Origin: Acidobacteriota bacterium
GTDB lineage: Bacteria > Acidobacteriota > Terriglobia > Bryobacterales > Bryobacteraceae
Direction: 5' to 3'
DNA length: 25,339 nucleotides
NCBI GenBank assembly: GCA_003223065.1
Contig: QHXU01000002.1
Coordinates: 1 to 25,339, forward strand
Made by a program: the position numbers and the translations under genes. The notes beneath the pieces were generated by a model. The model worked only from the letters and a program-made list of their open reading frames with translations, made no database searches and was not told the origin of the DNA. Every line of letters starts with the position of its first letter. Position 1 is the stretch's first letter. Below, piece by piece: positions 1-6,895 of the stretch.

Positions 1-900
1 ATTCTCGATCTCCGCGGCAATCCCGGCGGGTTGCTGAACGAGGGCGTCGAGGTGGCGGGGCATTTCCTGAAGCGGAATGAACTAGTGGTGAGTCATCGCG
101 GCCGCGCCCAGCCGAACAAGAACTATTTCGCGCACAGCGACAACGGAGGCAAGGAGTATCCGGTGGTGGTCCTCGTGAACCGCCTGTCGGCTTCCGCGGC
201 GGAGATTGTCTCAGGCGCCCTGCAGGATCACGACCGGGCCTGGGTTCTGGGTGAGAATACATTCGGCAAGGGCTTGGTGCAGACCGTGTTTCCGCTCAGT
301 GACAACACCGGCCTGGCGCTGACCACGGCCCATTACTACACTCCCAGCGGGCGCTTGATCCAGCGCGATTATTCGAACATTTCGTTTCTCGATTATTACT
401 ATCACACCAACCTGGAATCGAAGAACACCGCCGACGTCAAGATGACTGACAGCGGGCGGACGGTTTATGGTGGCGGCGGAATTTCTCCGGACGAAAAGTA
501 CTCGCCGCCGAAGCTCAACAGGTTTCAGATCGAGGTTGAGCGCAAATACGCCCCCTTCAATTTCTCTGCCAAGTACTTCGGCAGCCGCGCGGACGCGAAA
601 CTCCCGGCCGGTTGGGAACCTGATGAAAATGTGATCAACGCGTTCCATGACTTCCTCCTCAAGAGCGGCGTCGAGTTCACCGAAGGGGAGTTCACCGAAA
701 ACCACGATTGGATCAAGAAACGGCTGAAGCGCGAGATGTACATCACGGCGTTCAGTTTCGAGGAATCGGAGCGCGTACGAATCGAGCAGGATCCCGCCGT
801 TCTTAAGGGCATCGAGGCGATGCCCAAGGCGAGGGCGTTGCTCGATAACGCGAAGAAGTTGCTGGTACAGCGCATCAACCGCCAGGATCAACAGCAGTAA
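1..900 (+). CDS. S41 family (CtpA/Prc-type) serine protease, 3' part
   Basis: This is the C-terminal 299 codons of a carboxyl-terminal processing protease; the reading frame is open from the first base, so the N-terminal part (signal peptide and PDZ domain in this family) lies outside the window. Visible motifs are LDLRGNPGG at codons 2-10, a substrate-binding core signature, the nucleophile region SASAAEI (Ser at codon 65) and TFGKGLVQ (general-base Lys at codon 90). The 25-residue Ser-Lys spacing is that of Prc. Members of the family sit in the periplasm or on the inner membrane and trim or degrade exported proteins. About 200 residues follow the catalytic core, an extension whose role I cannot assign. 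The guaA start lies 11 bases after the stop, so the two are probably co-transcribed, although no functional link is obvious. Confidence 0.93.
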   Translation: MLDLRGNPGGLLNEGVEVAGHFLKRNELVVSHRGRAQPNKNYFAHSDNGGKEYPVVVLVNRLSASAAEIVSGALQDHDRAWVLGENTFGKGLVQTVFPLSDNTGLALTTAHYYTPSGRLIQRDYSNISFLDYYYHTNLESKNTADVKMTDSGRTVYGGGGISPDEKYSPPKLNRFQIEVERKYAPFNFSAKYFGSRADAKLPAGWEPDENVINAFHDFLLKSGVEFTEGEFTENHDWIKKRLKREMYITAFSFEESERVRIEQDPAVLKGIEAMPKARALLDNAKKLLVQRINRQDQQQ

Positions 901-910
901 CGTAATCGGT

Positions 911-2662
911 TTGGATCCCCAGATCACCGTCCTCGACGCGGGAGGACAATATTGCCATCTCATCGCCCGCAGAGTGCGCGACTTGGGCGTATATGCCGAG
1001 GTTGCGCCCAGTGAAACACCCGCCGGCGATCTGGCCCGCCGGCGCGGCGTCATCATCTCCGGCGGTCCGTCGAGCGTTTACGACCCCAGAAGCCCCACCA
1101 TCGATCCGGCTCTGCTCGATTCAGGCACTCCGGTGCTTGGCATCTGCTACGGCCAGCAGTTGATGGCGCACTTACTGGGCGGCCTGGTACAAAAGGGCGA
1201 ACGCGGCGAGTACGGATTCGCCCAACTCGACATCACGGCCGCCGATACAATCTTTCGCGGCATCGAAGGGCGGCAGCAGGTCTGGATGAGTCACCGCGAC
1301 CTCGTGGTGAAGCCGCCCGAAGGTTTCATCGTGCTGGCCGGCACCGAAACCTGCCCCATCGCGGCCATCGCCGCGCCGGAGCGGCGTCTCTACGCGATCC
1401 AGTTTCACGCCGAGGTGGTGCACACGCCTAGCGGCCGGACGATTCTCTCCAATTTTCTATTCGATGTCTGCGGATGCCGGCGCGATTGGGACCCCGCTGG
1501 CCAGGTTCAGGCCGTGGAAGAGCAGATCCGGGCCGTCGCCGGTGATAGAAACGTTTTCTTCTTCGTGAGTGGCGGGGTGGATTCGACCGTGGCGTATACG
1601 CTCTGCCTGCGCGCGCTCGGACCGGATAGAGTTCACGGCACGTATGTCGATACCGGACTGATGCGCGACGGTGAGACCGAGTTTGTGCGCACCAACTTTG
1701 CCGCGCTCGGAGCGCGAGCTTTCGCCGTGGAGGACGCACAAGCCCGCTTTCTGGACGCGCTCGCCGGCGTCATCGATCCCGAGAAGAAGCGTCACATCAT
1801 CGGCGAACAGTTCGTCGACGTGCAGGAAAAGATTCTCGAAAGCGAGCACTTTCTCGACGGTCACTGGATTCTGGGCCAGGGAACGATCTATCCGGATACC
1901 ATCGAATCGGGCGGCACGGCGAACGCTGATCTCATCAAGACCCATCACAACCGCGTGGCGGGGATTCAAAAACTTATCGAACAGCGCCGGATCATCGAGC
2001 CGCTGGCGTCTTTCTATAAAGACGAGGTGCGGGCGATTGGACGGGAGTTGGGCCTTGCGCCGGAACTGCTCGATCGCCATCCGTTTCCCGGACCGGGCCT
2101 CGCGATCAGGTGCCTGGGTTCGGAGAGGAACGGCGTGCCCAAGCGCCTGGAGGACGGTTGGCTGCTGCCGGTCCAGTCGGTGGGGGTGCAGGGCGATTCG
2201 CGGACCTATCGTGCCGTGCTCGCGCTGGAGCAATTCCCTGCCTCCGAAGAGGAGGCGGCGCGCCTGATCAATCGACTGGAGGGCATCAATCGCGTCGTGG
2301 TGGCGGTTTGGACCGCGGCGCCCCTTCCCGAACTTCGCGTCTCACCCGCCGGGCTGACGGCAGAACGGCTGGCGCGCCTGCGGCGCGCTGACGCGATCGT
2401 ACGCCGGCTTGCCCACGAATCGGGCTTCGATAAAGAGGTGTGGCAATTCCCGGTGGTGCTGATTCCCGCGGGCACGGCGGAGCGCCCGGATTCGGTTGTG
2501 CTGCGTCCCATCGATTCGGTGGACGGAATGACGGCTCAAGCCGTAAAGATGCCCCCCGAACTGCTCGCCCGAATGGTGCGCGAGCTGAGTGCGCTCCCGG
2601 GCATCGCAGGGATTTTCTACGATCTCACCAACAAGCCGCCGGCGACGATCGAGTGGGAGTAG
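911..2662 (+). CDS. guaA: GMP synthase (glutamine-hydrolysing), long eukaryote-like type
   Basis: GuaA converts XMP to GMP with ATP and glutamine in the cytosol, the last step of guanylate synthesis. The class I amidotransferase domain (about 1-190) has the nucleophile Cys79 in GICYGQQ and His166/Glu168 in FHAEVVHT, where the usual Pro is Ala. The ATP pyrophosphatase domain carries SGGVDST at 220-226 and LGQGTIYPD at 322-330. The C-terminus ends in KPPATIEWE, the family signature. At 583 residues it is longer than the usual bacterial ~525. The dimerisation region (about 400-530) has the extra segment seen in the human-type enzyme, including LLPVQSVGVQGDSRTY. The start is TTG: no ATG or GTG lies between the upstream stop and LDAGGQY, and no good Shine-Dalgarno is visible. 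Confidence 0.95.
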   Translation: MDPQITVLDAGGQYCHLIARRVRDLGVYAEVAPSETPAGDLARRRGVIISGGPSSVYDPRSPTIDPALLDSGTPVLGICYGQQLMAHLLGGLVQKGERGEYGFAQLDITAADTIFRGIEGRQQVWMSHRDLVVKPPEGFIVLAGTETCPIAAIAAPERRLYAIQFHAEVVHTPSGRTILSNFLFDVCGCRRDWDPAGQVQAVEEQIRAVAGDRNVFFFVSGGVDSTVAYTLCLRALGPDRVHGTYVDTGLMRDGETEFVRTNFAALGARAFAVEDAQARFLDALAGVIDPEKKRHIIGEQFVDVQEKILESEHFLDGHWILGQGTIYPDTIESGGTANADLIKTHHNRVAGIQKLIEQRRIIEPLASFYKDEVRAIGRELGLAPELLDRHPFPGPGLAIRCLGSERNGVPKRLEDGWLLPVQSVGVQGDSRTYRAVLALEQFPASEEEAARLINRLEGINRVVVAVWTAAPLPELRVSPAGLTAERLARLRRADAIVRRLAHESGFDKEVWQFPVVLIPAGTAERPDSVVLRPIDSVDGMTAQAVKMPPELLARMVRELSALPGIAGIFYDLTNKPPATIEWE

Positions 2663-2681
2663 GTTGGCTCCCGACTCGCTC

Positions 2682-3194
2682 TTATTGGCCCTCGCTCGAC
2701 GGCGGAACGATCCCCTTGATCCGCATGTATGTCACCAGATTGCCGTAGTGCTCGTCGGAGTGCGCCGTATTGGTCCAAAGGGTCGACAGCCTGGAGCGCT
2801 GGCCGCGTGACGCCTTGAGGATCTCCATCGCTTTCGCGTCGGTGAGGCTGTCATAGGCGGTATCGCAATACGCATACGCCTCCTTAATCGCGGCGACCAG
2901 GTCGGCTTTGGACGTCTTCGTCTTCTCGATGTCGGTTTGTTTGGACTCACCCTTTGCGGTGCTGCAGAAGAAGTACTCCGCATCGGCGACGTGCCCCAGA
3001 ATCTGGCCGAAGCTGCGCACTTCTGGCGTTGGCTTGAAACTGTAGTTCTCCTCGGGCATTTTTTCGGCGGATTTCACAACGTAATTCTTGATGGTCGTGT
3101 GAGCCCGTTTCAACTCCGCGCTCAATGGGTTGTCCTGCGCGGCAACAACACAGGCGCCCGCAAACATGGTGGCAAAGATCCAATAGCGATTCAC
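2682..3194 (-). CDS. Exported DinB-like (DinB/YfiT superfamily) protein
   Basis: This 170-residue protein starts with a hydrophobic signal-like segment (residues 5-19) followed by the four-helix pattern of the DinB/YfiT superfamily. The three putative metal-binding histidines are His68 (GHVADAEYF), His145 and His149 (HSDEHYGNLVTYMR). The family includes metal-dependent thiol S-transferases and many proteins of unknown role; the substrate here cannot be told from sequence. The export signal places it outside the cytoplasm, unlike bacillithiol- or mycothiol-dependent relatives. The start is GTG, supported by AGGAG at 3203-3207 with 8 bases spacing. It lies 71 bases downstream of the caspase gene on the same strand and may be a fourth operon member or have its own control; an inverted repeat sits in its leader. 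It converges with guaA. Confidence 0.85.
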   Translation of the reverse strand: MNRYWIFATMFAGACVVAAQDNPLSAELKRAHTTIKNYVVKSAEKMPEENYSFKPTPEVRSFGQILGHVADAEYFFCSTAKGESKQTDIEKTKTSKADLVAAIKEAYAYCDTAYDSLTDAKAMEILKASRGQRSRLSTLWTNTAHSDEHYGNLVTYMRIKGIVPPSSEGQ

Positions 3195-3209
3195 CCTTTG
3201 TTCTCCTTA

Positions 3210-3240
3210 TCTTGAGATAGGACTTCTATCTTATCCAAGA
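3210..3240 (-). promoter_or_regulatory. Inverted repeat in the leader of the DinB-like gene
   Basis: An inner perfect inverted repeat AGATAG-GACTT-CTATCT (3215-3231) is flanked by outer arms TCTTG (3210-3214) and CAAGA (3236-3240). It lies directly upstream of the AGGAG ribosome binding site of the DinB-like gene. It could be an operator or an RNA hairpin in the leader. There is no U-tract after it, so it does not look like an intrinsic terminator of the caspase gene. Confidence 0.35.
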
Positions 3241-3265
3241 CGGGGAAGCGGCCGAATCGTCACGA

Positions 3266-5323
3266 CTATCGCCCCGCCATCAAAGTATCGATGCTCTTCA
3301 GGTTTTGGCGCGCGTACTTGGATTCCTCGAGATCGCCGTTGATATCAAGCATGGTCCGGAAATGGCTCCCCGCGCTGGCGAGCGTTTCCAGGCTTCCGGT
3401 CTGCTGCGCCTGATGCATATAGCACAGCGCCAGCGCATAGTGCGCATACGGATCTTTCGAATCGTAGGCGAGCGATTTCTGGCAGTACGCGATCGCCTCT
3501 TCGAAGTGCAACTGCCTGCGCTCCGCGTCGCACAGGCCGAAATAGGCCAGGCTCCGCAGGTCCCGCCAGGTGTCGGTCTGGGCCGCCCGCTTCTTTTTTC
3601 CGACGCCCGCTACAAAACCGAGGACATAGTAGTTCAGGCGGCCGGCCAGTTTGCTGTCGAAATCGCTCAGCCGAAGGTACGCGATGTACTCGCCCGTCGA
3701 TTCCTGCAGCTTCGCGTTCATCCGAAGACTGTCGGCCAGCCAAAGATGGGCTTCAGCATTAGCCGGCGCAAGCTGGATCGCGGTTCGCGCCGATTCGATC
3801 GCCTGGGGATACATTTCCTTGAGCCGGTACGCTTCCGCTTGGAGGTAGAACGCCATTGCGTTCGAGCGGTCCCTCTGGGTTACCAGCGTCAGCTGCCGGA
3901 TGGATTCGTCGACGTCGCCCTTGTCGAGCAGCATGCCCGCCAGGCTCACGCGCGCCTCCAGATAATCCGGATCGATCTCTATTGCACGGCGAAACGCCGC
4001 TTGCGATTTTTCTTCATCGAACAGCGAATTCTGGGCGCGCCCGAGGTACAGCGCAGCCTGGCTGAATTTCGGATCGATAGCGAGCGCTTTTTCGAAGCGC
4101 GCCACCGCCTTCCTGTAGTTGTCCGGAAAACCTTTGTTGTAAAATTCCAGGCCCTTGTCCAGTTCATCGACCGCAGCCTTGTTGCGGCGCCGTGCGATAA
4201 GGATTTTGATCGATACCGTGGCTTCACGGCCCGGGTACACCGTTTCTTCGCGCGGCCCATCCGGCTCGTAGCCCATCTTCACACCCTGGATGGTGTGGCT
4301 TCCGGGGCGCAGACCAGGCAGCCGCAGCGGCGACCCCTTGTTTACCACGCCCTGCGAAACTCCGTCGACAAAGATCTCCACGCCATCCATATTGGATTCG
4401 AAGACCAGCGTGCCATCCTTTGGCGGCGGAGCCTTACCGGCGCGCAAGCCGGTTGGAAGATACGCCAGCATCATGTTTGGATCGAAGCTGCCCCGGTCGG
4501 AGGTGGGGTTTTGCTGGCCCTGGGTCGCCTCGCGGACGTTGCGGCGGACGTAGTCTGCCAACTCGTCGGCAGTCACCACCCCGTCACCCGACTCGTCTGC
4601 CTCGCCCTCCAGCCCCTTCACGACGTAGTAAGTGAAAATGCCGTGACCATCCCCCCAGTTCTTGCTTTCAAAGGACCGCTCACGGTCCCGGCTCGCCGTG
4701 AGCGAAAACATCGAGCTGGAGAGATCGAGCAGGCTCTTGTTCAGCTTTTGCGCCTCGGCATCAGGGGCAATCGCGCCGCTGTGGCAGGAGTCGGTCAACA
4801 GAACCTTCCACTTCGCCCGGACCCGCGAGCCCGCTACGGCGCCCAAAGTGTCCATCGGATAACCCGTTCGGTCGATATTCGCCGGGTCTATGTCGTACGG
4901 CGCGAGGTACGCACGGTCGCCGTGAACGAATCCGTGGCCGGCGAAATAGATCACCACGCGATCGTCCTCTTTGGCCACTGAGGGCAGCCAGGTTTCAAGC
5001 TCTTGCTTCAGGTTGGCGAGCGTAGCCTTCGGTCCGATCAGCGGATGGACGTTTTCGGCGCGAAAGTTACCGCCCTCGGGGCTAATCAGGACCCGGTAGA
5101 TCGCCTCCGCGTCGCGTTCCGCGAAATCGAGCTGGGCCTTGGCGGGAAGGTTCTTGTACTTGGCGACACCGACCACCAGCGCATAGCCGCGCGGGATCGT
5201 GGCCGAAGGCGCGGCGGGGCGATTCTCTTCATACTTCAAGTCGCGCGATTTCGAGGGCGGCGCCTGCGGCGAGGCGTAACCGGCAATGCAGAAGATGCTA
5301 GCGATGCGCCAGACGAAGTTCAT
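3266..5323 (-). CDS. Exported caspase-like (C14) protease with EF-hand-like loop, PEGA and TPR repeats
   Basis: This 685-residue protein has a signal-like N-terminus (1-21), then a caspase/metacaspase p20-like fold (about 46-290). The catalytic dyad is His130 in YFAGHG and Cys180 in LLTDSCHSG. Residues 243-254 form a near-perfect EF-hand loop (Asp, Ser, Asp, Val, Thr and Glu at ligand positions), suggesting Ca2+ binding. A PEGA-like beta domain (about 304-372) follows, with the pattern VEIFVDG...PLRLPGLRPGSHTI, and at least six TPR-like repeats fill about 385-670. The family cleaves after basic residues when metacaspase-like; specificity here is unknown. It is the third gene of a tight operon with two DUF4384-like proteins and overlaps the second by 26 bases. 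DUF4384 is often fused to bacterial caspases, which supports a shared function. Confidence 0.9.
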   Translation of the reverse strand: MNFVWRIASIFCIAGYASPQAPPSKSRDLKYEENRPAAPSATIPRGYALVVGVAKYKNLPAKAQLDFAERDAEAIYRVLISPEGGNFRAENVHPLIGPKATLANLKQELETWLPSVAKEDDRVVIYFAGHGFVHGDRAYLAPYDIDPANIDRTGYPMDTLGAVAGSRVRAKWKVLLTDSCHSGAIAPDAEAQKLNKSLLDLSSSMFSLTASRDRERSFESKNWGDGHGIFTYYVVKGLEGEADESGDGVVTADELADYVRRNVREATQGQQNPTSDRGSFDPNMMLAYLPTGLRAGKAPPPKDGTLVFESNMDGVEIFVDGVSQGVVNKGSPLRLPGLRPGSHTIQGVKMGYEPDGPREETVYPGREATVSIKILIARRRNKAAVDELDKGLEFYNKGFPDNYRKAVARFEKALAIDPKFSQAALYLGRAQNSLFDEEKSQAAFRRAIEIDPDYLEARVSLAGMLLDKGDVDESIRQLTLVTQRDRSNAMAFYLQAEAYRLKEMYPQAIESARTAIQLAPANAEAHLWLADSLRMNAKLQESTGEYIAYLRLSDFDSKLAGRLNYYVLGFVAGVGKKKRAAQTDTWRDLRSLAYFGLCDAERRQLHFEEAIAYCQKSLAYDSKDPYAHYALALCYMHQAQQTGSLETLASAGSHFRTMLDINGDLEESKYARQNLKSIDTLMAGR

Positions 5324-5957
5324 AAATCACGGGTGCCGATAGCGGAGTGGGCGACGACAAAACCACGCCTCCCTTTTCCTGGATAAACAGCAGCTCACGC
5401 GGGGTTCCCGGCGCAACTCCGTTCAAATTACCGGGCAGAACCTCGTCCGGTTTTACCGGTTTCACGCCGGCCGAGGAGTCGATACAATCGCCGCGCGCCT
5501 TAAAGATCGCATCGTCGCAACGCGGCCGGAAGGACGCCCCAAGATCGGATTTGGCCGGAGGCGGAGGCAGCGGGCGGTACTCGCGCCCCAGTTCCATCGG
5601 GCTTATCACCCAGTAAATCACGTCGTGGCCCGCCGGGCCCGTCACCTTGAACGATCCCTCCAAAGCCGGCACAACGTAGTCCTTCGAGGCCTCGATGCGA
5701 TTATCGGCGCCCGTGTCGGTACGTGGAAACAGCAGTTCGTAACTTCCGGAAGTGCCGTGATTCATTACGTAAAGGTAGCCGGCATAGTTGGACGAGAGAC
5801 GGAAACGCAGCCGGTCGCCGGGCCCGAAAACCAGTGCCGAATTCACAGCGCGCCAGCCGGAGGTCTCCTGTCGCTCCACGGTAAGCCGGATGCGCTGGGG
5901 TTCCTCGCTGAAAGCGAGCGGCGCGGCCAGCAGCGCGCAAATGATCCAGGCTGGCAT
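5298..5957 (-). CDS. Exported DUF4384-like protein, downstream copy
   Basis: This 219-residue protein has a signal peptide (MPAWIICALLAAPLAFS, 1-17) followed by a beta-rich DUF4384-type domain (about 22-125). The typical features are PGDRLRFRLSSNYAGYLYV, a Gly-Ser-rich turn, LLFP and NRIE. The domain is paralogous to the one in the upstream gene. The C-terminal third is polar, with a Cys pair (CDDAIF...GDC) that could form a disulfide, and ends with a segment mentioning no known motif. The start codon is one base after the stop of the upstream gene and the end overlaps the caspase gene by 26 bases, so translation is probably coupled. DUF4384 has no assigned biochemical activity; it is commonly found with caspases and kinases, so a regulatory or binding role for the neighbouring protease is an inference. 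Confidence 0.82.
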   Translation of the reverse strand: MPAWIICALLAAPLAFSEEPQRIRLTVERQETSGWRAVNSALVFGPGDRLRFRLSSNYAGYLYVMNHGTSGSYELLFPRTDTGADNRIEASKDYVVPALEGSFKVTGPAGHDVIYWVISPMELGREYRPLPPPPAKSDLGASFRPRCDDAIFKARGDCIDSSAGVKPVKPDEVLPGNLNGVAPGTPRELLFIQEKGGVVLSSPTPLSAPVIYELRLAHR

Positions 5958-5958
5958 G

Positions 5959-6783
5959 TTACTTGTGCTTTAGAGCTAAGTCGACCACAAGGCGCGCATC
6001 CGCTGCGCTGCTCGGATTCACAACGTAAGTCGCGTTCTCGCCCTTCACATCGCTCGCGGCGTCAACCTTCTCGAACACCAGGTCGCGCGATGCCATCTGC
6101 TGGCGAAGGCGCATCACCACATCATCGCTGACACTCGCCCTTGCGAGCAGTGTCCTTCCCTGTGTCGAGTCCCCTTGCGGCCCGCCGATCGAATAGATCA
6201 GCTTGTCGAGGTCCGCCTCCGGCTGGCGGGACAGTACGAGGAACAGTTTCTCCACTCCGGATTGCTCGTCGAACACAAACTGGCCGCGATCGCCCGGCGG
6301 GATCTGGCGCGACTCGCCTTTCTCGATCCGGTTACTGCCTCCCGCGACTTCGGATGATGGAAATAGCAGCCGCCAATTGCCGCTTGATCCCAGCATCACG
6401 ACGTAGAGATAGCCGGTGGTGTTGGCGTCTACCTGAAGGCGGATCCGATCGCCCGAGCGGAACGTGGCGTCGGCGTCAACCTCTTCGAATCTGCCCGACA
6501 ACGAGCGCTTCAGCACGCTGTACCGAAGTCCGAGTGGAACTGCGGGTGCCGGCGTCTTTTCAACAACGTTGACTATTTGGGCGGGCCGCTTCGCCGCCGC
6601 TTTCCTGACCGGCGCCTTGGCCACGGGCGCAGGTTTGGGAGCGGGTTGGTCCGCCGGCTTGGTCGCGGGCGCGGTCGTATCCGGCGGCGGGGCATAGAAT
6701 AGTTCCCGCGCCTTCAACCCCGGCCTCTCCTGACTCCACGCCGCAGCCCCGGCCAAAACTGTCAGCGCCACCAATGTCCTCAT
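5959..6783 (-). CDS. Exported DUF4384-like protein with Pro/Ala-rich linker, first gene of caspase operon
   Basis: This 274-residue protein has a signal peptide (MRTLVALTVLAGAAAWS), a Pro/Ala/Lys-rich linker (about 28-80) and a DUF4384-type beta domain (about 85-190) with SGDRIRLQVDANTTGYLYV, LLFPS and NRIEKGE. A C-terminal part of about 80 residues is unassigned. I chose the ATG at 6783 over the in-frame ATG at 6795 because GGAGGT (6788-6793) lies four bases upstream and the signal peptide then begins at residue 1. The linker and export signal suggest a protein anchored or extended in the periplasm. It heads the operon that continues with a second DUF4384 protein and the caspase. Function is unknown; a partner role for the caspase is inferred from operon structure. 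Confidence 0.82.
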   Translation of the reverse strand: MRTLVALTVLAGAAAWSQERPGLKARELFYAPPPDTTAPATKPADQPAPKPAPVAKAPVRKAAAKRPAQIVNVVEKTPAPAVPLGLRYSVLKRSLSGRFEEVDADATFRSGDRIRLQVDANTTGYLYVVMLGSSGNWRLLFPSSEVAGGSNRIEKGESRQIPPGDRGQFVFDEQSGVEKLFLVLSRQPEADLDKLIYSIGGPQGDSTQGRTLLARASVSDDVVMRLRQQMASRDLVFEKVDAASDVKGENATYVVNPSSAADARLVVDLALKHK

Positions 6784-6787
6784 CGCG

Positions 6788-6793
6788 ACCTCC
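6788..6793 (-). promoter_or_regulatory. Shine-Dalgarno that decides the start at 6783
   Basis: GGAGGT on the minus strand lies four bases before the ATG at 6783. It lies inside the codons that would follow the alternative ATG at 6795, so it argues for the shorter protein. Confidence 0.7.
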
Positions 6794-6895
6794 ATTGATC
6801 TAGTTTAGCCATGTTCTGTTGGTATCCGCGCGATTGCTGGGAAAATCGGCTCGGGAGGCGGTAACCTTTAGGTACTGAACGAGTAACACAAAGCG

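Noticed and set aside
1457..2233. 258-codon minus-strand open frame inside guaA
   Set aside because: Antisense shadow of a highly conserved enzyme; no recognisable motif.
3305..4981. 558-codon open frame on the plus strand opposite the caspase gene
   Set aside because: It lies entirely antisense to a gene with clear domains, its product shows no family motifs, and long antisense frames are expected in GC-rich DNA.
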